Positions 43,901 to 51,864 of a DNA stretch of 64,000 bases are shown here, piece after piece. The position numbers and the translations under genes are program-made. The notes under the pieces were generated by a model. That model was not told the origin of the DNA. It saw only the letters and a list, made by a program, of their open reading frames with translations, and did no database searches. The stretch's first letter is position 1. Every line of letters begins with the position of its first letter. The stretch lies in contig CAZSBB010000023.1 in assembly GCA_964605235.1 (NCBI GenBank), positions 1 through 64,000 of the forward strand, written 5' to 3'. Source of the stretch: CAZSBB01 sp964605235 (lineage in GTDB: Bacteria > Planctomycetota > Phycisphaerae > Phycisphaerales > Phycisphaeraceae).

Positions 43901-45271
43901 CAGTTGATAGCGGTGCCGTTCAATCCGTGAGCCGCGCTCGGTGCCCCAGACGATGACGTGGAAGCGATCCAAATCCTGCTGCCGATCCAGCCGCACATTC
44001 ACCGGCAGCCGCTGTTCGTCTAGGATGGCCTGGTCTTGCACCAGCAGCAAGCGCAGGGAATAGGTGGTGAAGGAGGCGGTCCACGCGGGACAGGTGAGTT
44101 GGCCCGAGGTCGCCGGTGCTGATTGCCTGCTGACCAGCCGACCATCGGGGTCGTACACTTGAGCGACGACCTGAATGCCTTGGCCGGGGTCGCCTGTGAG
44201 TGCGAAGGTGATGGGCAATGCCGCGCCGGGGGTGAGCAGTTCCGCCGGCTGCACATCCTGGAGCTTGGCGGGAGCGACGCGGGTGGTCTTCAGTGCGCCA
44301 AACAGCGCGGACTGCCCTTCGCCCGTCATGCTCCAGATCACCAGCAGGTCGCCGGCGTAGGGCGTGGCGAGTGTCAGTTGCCCGCCTGATGCCCCGGCGG
44401 CGAGCGCGGCCTGCTGCTCCGCCACCACCTGCGCAAAGGGCGAGAGCACACGGCAGCGAAGCGTGGCGGCGCGGGGCAACGGGGTAGGCAGCTTCACTTC
44501 CAGCGTCAGGGATTCACCCGACGCAGTGACGGCTGCGGTTGCTTCGCGGTCATCACCGACGGCCAGCTGAATCGCCCGCGCGACCATGGCGTAGCTATGT
44601 TCCGGAACCAACGGCTGATCGAAGTACGGGTCGGTCTGCGGCACAAACGCAGTGAAGAACGTGCAGTGGTTGTCAAAGCCCAGCAGATGATGAACCTGAC
44701 CCTGGCCAAAGGCGTAGCGTTGCAGCGCCAGTTTGCCGCGGTAGTGAGATGGATCGGCCGGCAGACGGGCGGTGAGCGCGCCGGTCAAGTCGGTGGGCTT
44801 GGTCCACTTCCCGCCCTCCTCCTGCCACGGCGGTAAATCGTTGGGGCGTTTGCCGATGACCAGCATGGGCAGACCGGCGGCGACGGCTTGCTGGAGTTGA
44901 TTCTTCGCTGCGTCAGACAGGTCGCCCCACACCCCGGTGGCGGCAATCACGATGAGCTGGCACTGGCCTGACGCCAGCGCGTCCGCCAAAAACGCTTCGT
45001 CGAACTGGTTCTTGTACGCATTGCCCGTCACGGGCACCACGACGGCGTCGAGGAAGCTGAACCGCTGGGCGAGTTCCGCCGGCTCACGGGTGGCGAGGTT
45101 GTTCACCAGGCACAGCGCCCGCAGCGTCGGCGGTACGGACTGCACCCAGGGCACATGCGGGGTGACGATGCGTTCCTGGTAAGCCGATTGACTGAATGCC
45201 GGGATCGCCAGGCACGCGGTGATCACACCCATCAGCCTCAGCACGCGCGCAAACATTCTTCGCTGCAACAT
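40919..45271 (-). CDS. Very large secreted glycosidase-like multidomain protein
   Basis: 1450 residues from ATG 45271 (AGGATT upstream); an earlier in-frame ATG at 45307 is less likely. The N-terminus is a signal peptide (VLRLMGVITACLAIPAFSQS). Residues 40-210 have a Rossmann-like, gatase-like pattern (CQLIVIAATGVWGDLSDAAK). About 430-730 is a GH42-like barrel (VQRYTPLGYSLADEPTTSDY, GARVGYCGVKLSRDDDVPGF, LWLFDEKDGVSYFDSAGNFA), then a trimerisation-like Rossmann domain (RLVICPAALDLTAEEAAGLR) and C-terminal beta domains. The Asp-Glu in SLADEPT is the expected acid site. Substrate unknown. It overlaps the downstream lyase-like gene and follows two pseudopilin genes. Confidence 0.75.
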   Translation of the reverse strand: MLQRRMFARVLRLMGVITACLAIPAFSQSAYQERIVTPHVPWVQSVPPTLRALCLVNNLATREPAELAQRFSFLDAVVVPVTGNAYKNQFDEAFLADALASGQCQLIVIAATGVWGDLSDAAKNQLQQAVAAGLPMLVIGKRPNDLPPWQEEGGKWTKPTDLTGALTARLPADPSHYRGKLALQRYAFGQGQVHHLLGFDNHCTFFTAFVPQTDPYFDQPLVPEHSYAMVARAIQLAVGDDREATAAVTASGESLTLEVKLPTPLPRAATLRCRVLSPFAQVVAEQQAALAAGASGGQLTLATPYAGDLLVIWSMTGEGQSALFGALKTTRVAPAKLQDVQPAELLTPGAALPITFALTGDPGQGIQVVAQVYDPDGRLVSRQSAPATSGQLTCPAWTASFTTYSLRLLLVQDQAILDEQRLPVNVRLDRQQDLDRFHVIVWGTERGSRIERHRYQLLRDLGITAHAPIGKGRTDVARMAAENGLRLVPTNVLVPPNRFTNMQRYSREQDEQQLSAYVAQVQRYTPLGYSLADEPTTSDYLDWRNRGAQIIHEHDPGARVGYCGVKLSRDDDVPGFFQACDFLEMYSPKHLYTPNLWLGVERDLFRSFRRDDAILTSWTHYAPKADHEPYSRTVPWLWLFDEKDGVSYFDSAGNFAILNPDLTTTHETRWWSEEVRRLEQGIAEQLLALRRETGSVRIVWRAGAAGLEAWARALNQMNLPYRFTTISALTGDQTARLVICPAALDLTAEEAAGLRAFVTTGGTLLAVLPLTGADAAGPTMDRLLGVSAAGALPEQAEARSKALEQHREIPTEVEWTSGAPALTGATSGVFGVSLAGAAQTGTFTTLGAAARAQANEHPAFIQSLFATPAMTTHTLGRGQVVTLAFDPDLASATRLLAQYSPQTPRPLLTVDNFTAPVYLYHFRAPDGVQLLGIAPDYWAAGPDQTLDGELQTAQYFQHGKNRWLNRQAQLALPESAQVYDVRTGRHLGAGKEVTLELETVRPTLLALLPYAVNQLNLQAPTTAAPGAALTAQVELVTSSGQPGGHVVHVRLEPPAGVLDPAETLNLHTTAGRGEFKLALPHNAAPGLWTLRVHDVMTGVIATQTVQVAPSRETTALMLAYDRLRVERLAVDWPEGQWAAPQQGSDGGVAVRASNIRRAMQHHIAGYKGQWALSAGFSLENAEIKYGLKYAAVNDAAANKWTDERRIAAPYLPGLGFSEPAPHMWYVNGYLNVFFDDLQVTRYRLSRIEKIQDGNLGRVEVTWDTPYGEIDLAFVLLPDHEALFQEMTIRPTVRFRTLHLKFRGYPSGFGGEVKGTRGLKQVDPQRGAWVLLGNRDLDPAYGKGMGSGALLVLPEQWTKLDFGNGTTNAHLQRVIDPNATPLRDEGDGPSLDPNATADPAAAHADNLPPIQARWALWIFTKMGNNEALQYMDVHANDTRQQLLNLFPKLGE

Positions 45272-45331
45272 GGAATCCTGGTCGGCCGAGTTCACGCCCG
45301 GCGCCATCCTGAAAAAAGGGGAGAAAAACGC

Positions 45332-46180
45332 TCAACGCGGGAAAGGCGGGCGGCGGATGCGCGCCAGATACCAGGTCGGGTAGGTCGCACTGGGGCCCGT
45401 ATTGTTGCGGCCGGCGTAGTCGCCGATGAAATAGCGATCCGACTTCTGGCTGGCGCCGCTGCCGTCGGCGAACAGCACATTCATCTGCGGGTGATCGACG
45501 TCGCCATGATTGACCGGCGGCTCGGCGTGCACCGTCCCGTTGGCGTTGGCGTCCTTGTACCAGGCTTCAAAACCATCGGCGACGGCTTCGTCAAACATCA
45601 CGGGATAGCCCGAAGGACTTTCCGCCTTGCCCAGATCAATGCAGTTGGTGCGCTTGTAGTTCCCCGGCCCGTAAATGGACTCGATCTCCAGCGACGTGGG
45701 CGCCGTGGAGCGCACCGTCTGATTGCTGCCGTTCCCGGTGTACTTGCTGTAGTACTCCGCGACGAACTGGCCGGGGATATAGGACACGGTGGACACGCGC
45801 CCGCCGTTGTCGATGTTCTTGTTGGGGCAGCGCAATACGCCCTGAAATACCACCGGATCATGGGTGGGCGCGTTGAGGTATTGCTGGGCGAACTTCTGGA
45901 ACAGGGCGTATTTGCTGTAGAACTTGGGGCTCCACGCCTGCGAACCCACCGCCGGGTCCTGACAGATGGGCACGACGCCCAGATTGTCAGTGGCGTACGC
46001 GGCGGCGCCGATGCCGACTTGCTTGAGGTTGGTCAGACAGGACGCCATGCGGGCGGCTTCACGGGCTTTCGCCAACGCGGGCAGCAGAATGGCGATGAGC
46101 AGCGCGATGATGCTGATCACCACCAGCAATTCGATCAGGGTGAATCCGCGGCCGGAGCGAAAACGGGCTGCGCGTTTCAT
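45332..46180 (-). CDS. Prepilin-type pseudopilin-like protein
   Basis: 282 residues from ATG 46180, with AGGAG 8 bases upstream. The prepilin motif is G12 then FTLIELLVVISIIALLIAIL, with Glu at +5, then LLPALAKAREAARMASCLTN, the planctomycete-lentisphaeral type that should be cleaved and methylated by a prepilin peptidase. The C-terminal half has cysteines (VLRCPNK, TNCIDLG) and DHPQMNVLFADGSGASQ, an H-X8-DG variant of the H-X9-DG motif. It could form part of a pseudopilus or be surface-anchored by its helix. It lies between a second pseudopilin and the giant secreted glycosidase-like gene. Confidence 0.88.
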   Translation of the reverse strand: MKRAARFRSGRGFTLIELLVVISIIALLIAILLPALAKAREAARMASCLTNLKQVGIGAAAYATDNLGVVPICQDPAVGSQAWSPKFYSKYALFQKFAQQYLNAPTHDPVVFQGVLRCPNKNIDNGGRVSTVSYIPGQFVAEYYSKYTGNGSNQTVRSTAPTSLEIESIYGPGNYKRTNCIDLGKAESPSGYPVMFDEAVADGFEAWYKDANANGTVHAEPPVNHGDVDHPQMNVLFADGSGASQKSDRYFIGDYAGRNNTGPSATYPTWYLARIRRPPFPR

Positions 46181-46246
46181 GCCGAATCTCCTGCACTGTG
46201 CGGCCGCGTTCATGCACACGTTCGCGGGTCGACCAGCGGACAGCGC

Positions 46247-47104
46247 TCAGTTGTAGTAGTCCAGGTTGCGCAGCCGCACATAAGGCATGTACCACTGGGC
46301 GGCGGAAGGGTGACCCGACGCCCAATCCGCATCATTGGCTTGATTGGCGACGGAACCATCGAGATACAGGGCATTGAGGCTGCTGCGGTGATTGCTGGTG
46401 AAGGTGGTGTTGTAAAGAATGTAGATCGACTGATCGAAGAACAGCGGCCAGGCGCTGGGCGACTTGGCCTGGTCGGGGTAGATGCCCAGTTTGCTGGTCA
46501 TGGGCGAAGGCAACGCGGCACTGTCGGACCAGCGGGTGCGGCCGCGGTAGCCGTAGATGTAGTAGCCCTCCCAGGCCTGCGCGGTGGTCATGCCACTCAT
46601 GAGCTGCGGAGCGCCGGAGCCATTGTTCTCACCAAACCGATGGGCGTTCCAGTCGCCGATGAAAGCCCCGGACATGTAGGAGACATCGTGGTAGCCGAGG
46701 TTGCCGCTGACCGGCTTGCCGGGACATTCGAGGATGCTGCGTGTGCCTTTGGTCCAACTGACGCCGTAGACGCCGTTGATGCGCAGATAGCCGCTGGCGA
46801 AGGCTTCGAACTCGCGGGCGAGTTGGCCGCTGCTGTGGTTGGAGGTGTAGGAGAGCTGCCAGGCGTAGGTGTTGCCGCTCATGATGCGGCCGATGGGCAC
46901 GCTCTTGAAGTCGATGTTGTAGCTGAACGCCGCGACGCCGAACTGGCGCAGGTTGGACCCGCACGCCGCCATGCGGGCGGCGTCGCGCGCCCCCGACAAC
47001 GCCGGCAGCAGGATGGAGATGAGCAGCGCGATGATGCTGACCACCACCAGCAATTCGATGAGCGTAAAGCCAGGACTACTGGGGCGAACACGCGTCAGGT
47101 TCAT
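46247..47104 (-). CDS. Prepilin-type pseudopilin-like protein
   Basis: 285 residues from ATG 47104 (AAGGAG about 10 bases upstream). G12 is followed by FTLIELLVVVSIIALLISIL with Glu at +5, then LLPALSGARDAARMAACGSN. The rest contains SLNALYLDGSVANQANDAD, the DG motif region, and ends with Tyr/Asn-rich RLRNLDYYN. It is a paralogue of the gene at 45332-46180; the N-terminal 40 residues are nearly identical in pattern, whereas the C-terminal domains differ, so each may carry a separate binding surface. It lies directly downstream of the GntR regulator. Confidence 0.88.
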   Translation of the reverse strand: MNLTRVRPSSPGFTLIELLVVVSIIALLISILLPALSGARDAARMAACGSNLRQFGVAAFSYNIDFKSVPIGRIMSGNTYAWQLSYTSNHSSGQLAREFEAFASGYLRINGVYGVSWTKGTRSILECPGKPVSGNLGYHDVSYMSGAFIGDWNAHRFGENNGSGAPQLMSGMTTAQAWEGYYIYGYRGRTRWSDSAALPSPMTSKLGIYPDQAKSPSAWPLFFDQSIYILYNTTFTSNHRSSLNALYLDGSVANQANDADWASGHPSAAQWYMPYVRLRNLDYYN

Positions 47105-47152
47105 ATCCTGGACTCCTTGGTCATCCGGGCCGACGCCCAGTGACAGCTGTGG

Positions 47153-48274
47153 TTAGCGCGGTCGAACCGATGCCGCCAGATCCATCCCGCGCGCCGGCCG
47201 GGTGGACTGGTCGTCCGCGCTGACTGCAAAAGCAATGGTGCGGCCGCGGCTCAAGCGCTCGCCCTGAAGCTGCGCCAGCACCAGATCCACCGATGCCTGA
47301 GCCGCCTGGTCACCGTCGTGCACAACGTGAATCACCGGCAAACCCAGCGGCATCAGGTTGCCCCGACTGCTCATGACGGCAATGGTGAGTTCGGGCCCGC
47401 CATGCCGCGCCTCCTGCAACAAGGCCCGGGTGGCGCCGCGGGCGAGGATGTCGTCGAGAATCATCAGGCCGTCGCCCGACGCCAGCACGTCGGCGGCACG
47501 TTCCCGGAGCGCCAGGTAGCCCATGTGCTCCACTTCCATCATCCGTCGCCCGCTGGGCGTGGGCAGCGTGATGACGTTCAGCTTCCGGAACAAACCCGCC
47601 AGCCGCCGCAGGTGTTCACCGAAACCCAGCACGGCGATGCGTCGGCAGCCGCGTTGTTTGAGTTCCTCAAGTCCCAGGCGCACGCCCTGGGGATAGTCGA
47701 TGCGCACGCCATGCGGCTCATCCTGCCAGTGCACCAGATGGGCGTGCGGCAGCTGCTGATCCGTGGCGTAGCGCAGCAGGCGATGCTTGGGAAACTCGCA
47801 GCCGATGAAGATGAAGCCGGCGTAACGCAGCGCCGCTTCGTCGGTCATGTAAGGTTCGGAATCGCCCGGGCGAATGTGGCTGAGCCACGCCGGCTCGATC
47901 ACCACCCCCGCCGCCTGCCCCGCCTGATGACACGCCAGCAGGAACTGGGTGTAGTACGGGCTGATGTCGCCGTCGAACACATCCAGGCCGCAAACCCACA
48001 GGATTCTGCGCTCCCGCACCGCCCCGGGCGCGACAAACGTGCCGCGCCCCTGCTGCTTGATCAGCAAGCCTTCCTGCACCAACAAATCCTGGGTTTTACG
48101 GATGGTCCCCACGCTGACCTGGTACTGCTGGGCCAGGTCTTTCTCCGTGCCGATGCGGGTGGCGGGCGTCAGCTCGCCGCGCGTGATGCGTCGCTTCAGG
48201 TCCAGGTAAATGGAGCGGTAGAGCAGACTCCCCCCCAGTTGTGGACTCGACGGCGACCCGGGTGTAATATTCAT
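47153..48274 (-). CDS. GntR-type regulator with LacI-like sugar-sensing domain
   Basis: 373 residues from ATG 48274. Residues 15-85 form the winged helix-turn-helix: YRSIYLDLKRRITRGELTPA, IGTEKDLAQQYQVSVGTIRK, LVQEGLLIKQQGRGTFVAPG. The remainder is a LacI/AraR-type periplasmic-binding domain with RILWVCGLDVFDGDI, LGLEELKQRGCRRIAVLGFG, GDGLMILDDILARGATRALL and the terminal VSVDLVLAQLQ-type helix. A sugar effector is expected. First gene of the leftward operon and divergent from the sulfatase at 48377; the palindrome at 48271-48291 overlaps its start and is the likely operator. Confidence 0.9.
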   Translation of the reverse strand: MNITPGSPSSPQLGGSLLYRSIYLDLKRRITRGELTPATRIGTEKDLAQQYQVSVGTIRKTQDLLVQEGLLIKQQGRGTFVAPGAVRERRILWVCGLDVFDGDISPYYTQFLLACHQAGQAAGVVIEPAWLSHIRPGDSEPYMTDEAALRYAGFIFIGCEFPKHRLLRYATDQQLPHAHLVHWQDEPHGVRIDYPQGVRLGLEELKQRGCRRIAVLGFGEHLRRLAGLFRKLNVITLPTPSGRRMMEVEHMGYLALRERAADVLASGDGLMILDDILARGATRALLQEARHGGPELTIAVMSSRGNLMPLGLPVIHVVHDGDQAAQASVDLVLAQLQGERLSRGRTIAFAVSADDQSTRPARGMDLAASVRPR

Positions 48275-48291
48275 ACATATACTCTATATGA
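48271..48291. promoter_or_regulatory. Palindromic site overlapping the GntR start codon
   Basis: CATAT (48276-48280) and ATATG (48286-48290) flank five bases; the wider pair TCATA/TATGA spans 48271-48291. It lies in the divergent gap between the regulator and the sulfatase (48275-48376), so it fits an autoregulatory operator of the GntR protein. Part of the left half is the start codon of the regulator, which limits how much of the symmetry is meaningful. Confidence 0.45.
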
Positions 48292-48376
48292 CTTGTTTCT
48301 TGTGGTCAATGACTTTTTTCAACCCCAGCACGCTGACGCGGCTTATCATGCAGCCGGCAGCGGCAACGAGACGAAC

Positions 48377-50284
48377 ATGCCCGGTCGGCCCAACATTCTG
48401 TTCATCACCGCGGAAGACATGTGCCCGCATCTGGGTTGCTATGGCGATCCCAACGCGCTTTCGCCCCACCTTGACCGCTTTGCCGCCCAGGGCGTGTGCT
48501 TCACCAACACCTTCTCGGTGCATCCCTGCTGTTCGCCCAGCCGCTCGTGCCTGGCGACCGGCGTGTACCCGACGCAACTGGGGACCTTTCAGCACCGCGC
48601 CCGCATGTGGGTCGATCCGCAGCAGGTTCGCTGCATGACCGCGTTGCTGCGCGAGGCGGGCTACTACACCTTCAACGGCATGCAGGGCGGCGCGTACAAA
48701 ACGGACTACAACTTTGAGCCCCGGGACCAGCCGTGGGACGCCGTTCGCTCACAGCAAATCCAATGGCGGCAGCGCCAGCCGGACCAGCCGTTCTTTGGTC
48801 AGGTGAATCTGTTCCGCACGCATCAGAGCCAATACGGCCGGCGTCAGGTGGGTGAGGCCGACCCACATCGCACCCACGACCCGGCGCGCATCGTGCTGCC
48901 CCCCTACCACCCCGATACGCCGGCGGTCCGGGAAATCTGGGCGGAATATCACGACCGCATCACCGAGATGGACCAGCAGTTCGCCCACCTGCTGGACCTG
49001 CTGCGCGCCGACGGCCTGGAAGAGAACACCATCGTCATCTTCCTGGGCGACAACGGCATGGGCATTCCCGCGGGTAAAATCTGGCTGTGGGAACAGGGCC
49101 TGCACGTGCCGCTGCTGGTGCGCGTGCCGGAGTCGCTGCGCGATTGCCTGCCGGCCTCCGTCGGCGCGCGCTGCACGGACCTGGTGAGTTTTCTCGACTT
49201 CGCCCCGACCGTGTTGTCGTTGTGCGGCGTGGAGATACCGCACTACATGCCGGGCCGGGTGTTCCTGGGACCAAACCGCTCCCGTGCGCCGCGCACCTGC
49301 TGTTTTGCCGCCCGGGATTTTCATGACGGCGCGGACTTCGACACCTCCCGGGCAGCGCGCGACCAGCGGTTTCACTACCTCCGCAATTTCATGCCGCACC
49401 AGGGCTGGGATGCGATTCTTTACAGTTGGAGCCGGGCCCCGTACATGCTCAAGGAATGGCTGGCGCAGGCCCAGGCGGGCGCGCTTGATGCCCGCACCCG
49501 GCAGGCGTGTTTCTTCAGCACCAGCAAACCCGCCGAGGAGTTGTACGACATCGAGTCGGACCCCGGCTGCATGCACAACCTCGCGGACGACCCCGCGCAT
49601 CACGCCACGCTGCTGCGGATGCGCGCACAGTGCCGCCAGTGGATGATCGACACAGGCGACCTGGGGCTGTTGTCCCAGTATGAACTCTACCAACGTGCCG
49701 GGCAGGCCGGGACGCCGTACCAGTTGGCGACTGATCAGCGTCTCAATCCCGTGGCGGAATTGCTCCAGGCCGCGGAGGTGGCGAACGCCATGAATCCGGA
49801 GCATCTGCCTGAGCTATTGCGACTGCTGACCCACGACGATGCCGCGCTGCGGCGTTGGGGCGCCATCGGCCTGCTCGCGCTGGGCGCGCACGCCCGACCT
49901 GCCGTGGATCGCCTGTTGGGCGCGCTGGGCGATCCATCGCCTGATGTGCAGATGCTCGCCGGCGAGGCGCTGTGCGGGCTGGGCCGGCATGCCCCCGCGC
50001 TCGATGTTTTGCGGCAACTGCTGCATTTCCCCGACGCCATCATTCGCTCCGAAACGCTGTTGGCGCTGGTGCGCATCGGCGAGCCCGCCCGCGCACTGCT
50101 CCCGGAACTGGAAGCCGCCATGGCGCCCTGCCTGCATGATGACATTGCCTCGCACAACAACATCCACACCCACGCGCGCCTGTTGCAGGCTTGCCTGGGC
50201 GGGCCATGCGACGATGATGGTTCGATGATCGACTACCCCGCCACGCGGGTGCGCGAGTGCGTCAGACCAGTTCGGCAACAGTGA
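48377..50284 (+). CDS. Sulfatase fused to C-terminal HEAT-like repeats
   Basis: 635 residues from ATG 48377; the frame is open far upstream but this start gives the family N-terminus. Residues 1-460 are an arylsulfatase/heparan-sulfatase-like domain: RPNILFITAEDMCPHLG, CSPSR with Cys52 as the probable formylglycine residue, then IVIFLGDNGMGIPAGK. Residues 485-600 contain HEAT-like helical pairs (LRRWGAIGLLALGAHARPAV, VQMLAGEALCGLGRHAPALD, IRSETLLALVRIGEPARALL), a known planctomycete fusion. There is no signal peptide. The HEAT part may bind a partner or oligosaccharide. It is followed 15 bases later by a second sulfatase. Confidence 0.9.
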   Translation: MPGRPNILFITAEDMCPHLGCYGDPNALSPHLDRFAAQGVCFTNTFSVHPCCSPSRSCLATGVYPTQLGTFQHRARMWVDPQQVRCMTALLREAGYYTFNGMQGGAYKTDYNFEPRDQPWDAVRSQQIQWRQRQPDQPFFGQVNLFRTHQSQYGRRQVGEADPHRTHDPARIVLPPYHPDTPAVREIWAEYHDRITEMDQQFAHLLDLLRADGLEENTIVIFLGDNGMGIPAGKIWLWEQGLHVPLLVRVPESLRDCLPASVGARCTDLVSFLDFAPTVLSLCGVEIPHYMPGRVFLGPNRSRAPRTCCFAARDFHDGADFDTSRAARDQRFHYLRNFMPHQGWDAILYSWSRAPYMLKEWLAQAQAGALDARTRQACFFSTSKPAEELYDIESDPGCMHNLADDPAHHATLLRMRAQCRQWMIDTGDLGLLSQYELYQRAGQAGTPYQLATDQRLNPVAELLQAAEVANAMNPEHLPELLRLLTHDDAALRRWGAIGLLALGAHARPAVDRLLGALGDPSPDVQMLAGEALCGLGRHAPALDVLRQLLHFPDAIIRSETLLALVRIGEPARALLPELEAAMAPCLHDDIASHNNIHTHARLLQACLGGPCDDDGSMIDYPATRVRECVRPVRQQ

Positions 50285-50299
50285 CCATACTTCCCCGCC

Positions 50300-51775
50300 A
50301 TGAGTGAAAGCCCGACGATGAGCCCAACCGTGCCCAACATCATTCTGCTGATGGCGGAAGACACCGGCATCCATCAAGGCTGCTACGGTGAAAGCTATGC
50401 CTATACCCCGAACATCGACCGGCTGGCGCAGCAGGGTCGACGGTACACGCAATACCTCTCCGTCGCTCCGGTGTGCGCCCCCGCCCGCTCGTGCCATGTC
50501 ACCGGCATGTACCCCTGGGCGCTGGGCACGCACCAGATGCGGTCCAAATTGCTCAACCCGCCCCAGCTCTACACGAACGCGCTGCAGCAGCGCGGGTACT
50601 ACGTCAACTGGCAGAACAAAACCGATTTCAACTTCACGCCGCCCGCCGACTTCGCCACCGAAACCAACTGCTGGCTCGAGCGTCTGCGCACCGGCACGTT
50701 GCCGCAGCAACCCTTTTTTCTGTACCGCAATTTTGAAGTCACCCACGAAAGCACCATGTGGGCGCAGCCGCGCGAAGGTGAGCACTGGGGCATGGCGCAG
50801 ACCCGCCGGGAACTGATGTGGATGGTGCCCGAGGCGGCGCGGCATGATCCGCAGCACGCCCCCGTGCCGCCTTACCTGCCCAATACGCCCGAGGTCCGGG
50901 AAGACATCGCCCGCTACTTTGACGCCCTGACCATTCAGGACGCCCAGATCGGCGCGGTGCTCGCGGCGCTGGAGCAATCGCCCTATGCCGCCAATACCGT
51001 GGTGATTTACATGGCGGATCACGGCCGGGGCCTGGTCCGTGAAAAACGCTGGTGTTACCACGCCGGGCTCAACGTGCCGCTGATCGTGCGCTGGCCCGGC
51101 CACATTCAGGCCGGCACGGTCTGCACCGATGTCGTCAGCGGCGTGGACATTGCCCCGACCATGCTCTCCCTGGCGGGTGTGACTGCCGAGCAGATGCCCC
51201 GTCACTACCAGGGCCAGGCGTTTCTCGGCTCGGCGCAGCCCCGCACGCCCCGCGCCATCGCCTTCTCCGGGCGCGACCGCATGGACGAAGCTTTCGACCG
51301 CGTGCGCACCGCGCGCTCCAGCCAGTTCCATTACATCCGCAACTACTTTCCCAACATTCCCTATTGCCAGCGCAATCAGTACATGGAAAACCAGCTCACC
51401 ACCCAGGTCATGCGTGAGCTTCATGCGACCGGCAAGCTGGAGGGAGCCGCCGGACTGTGGATGCGTCGACCCAAGCCCGCCGAGGAACTCTACGACGTGC
51501 AGCGCGATCCGCACATGATCCACAATCTGGCGGCCGATCCCACGCAGCATGCGGCGCTCGCGCAGTTGCGCCACGCTTTGGACGAGCATGTGCAGGCCGT
51601 CGACGATCACGGAACGCGCTCCGAGCGTGAGCTCATCGCCCGGGGGTTGGTGGAAGATCAGCTTGACGCCTACCGCGCCCGCATCGACCACCTGCCTGAG
51701 CCCTACCGCCTGGGCGCGGTGGATGCGATTCTGGAAAGCTCGGAAGCAGACCAGTTCACACCGAACTGGCCATGA
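50300..51775 (+). CDS. Sulfatase (formylglycine type)
   Basis: 491 residues from ATG 50300. VPNIILLMAEDTGIHQ supplies the metal Asp, and CAPARSCHVTGMYPWALGTH the CxPxR motif with Cys59 and Arg63. VVIYMADHGRGLVREKRWCY gives the second set of metal ligands and the conserved Lys. SGVDIAPTMLSLAGV is characteristic of heparan N-sulfatase-like (S1_8-type) families. No signal peptide. It is translationally close to the HEAT-fused sulfatase (15 bases) and to an MFS gene (89 bases), so the three probably form one unit that takes up and desulfates a glycan. Exact target unknown. Confidence 0.92.
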   Translation: MSESPTMSPTVPNIILLMAEDTGIHQGCYGESYAYTPNIDRLAQQGRRYTQYLSVAPVCAPARSCHVTGMYPWALGTHQMRSKLLNPPQLYTNALQQRGYYVNWQNKTDFNFTPPADFATETNCWLERLRTGTLPQQPFFLYRNFEVTHESTMWAQPREGEHWGMAQTRRELMWMVPEAARHDPQHAPVPPYLPNTPEVREDIARYFDALTIQDAQIGAVLAALEQSPYAANTVVIYMADHGRGLVREKRWCYHAGLNVPLIVRWPGHIQAGTVCTDVVSGVDIAPTMLSLAGVTAEQMPRHYQGQAFLGSAQPRTPRAIAFSGRDRMDEAFDRVRTARSSQFHYIRNYFPNIPYCQRNQYMENQLTTQVMRELHATGKLEGAAGLWMRRPKPAEELYDVQRDPHMIHNLAADPTQHAALAQLRHALDEHVQAVDDHGTRSERELIARGLVEDQLDAYRARIDHLPEPYRLGAVDAILESSEADQFTPNWP

Positions 51776-51864
51776 AGCTGGGTTCCAGATCGCCGGTGAT
51801 GTATTTCAGCGGCACGTGCCTGATCGCCCCCACAATCGGCTGCGATCTGCGATGATTCCCCGCC

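Noticed and set aside
33131..48291. A shared TCATA/TATGA operator for the sites at 33131, 35731 and 48271
   Set aside because: Spacers differ (0, 7 and 11 bases), two of the TCATA halves are start codons read in reverse (ATGAAT), and the regulators are of different families.
49814..51691. Minus-strand frame opposite the sulfatases
   Set aside because: The plus strand carries two sulfatase domains with intact CxPxR motifs; the antisense frame has no domain.
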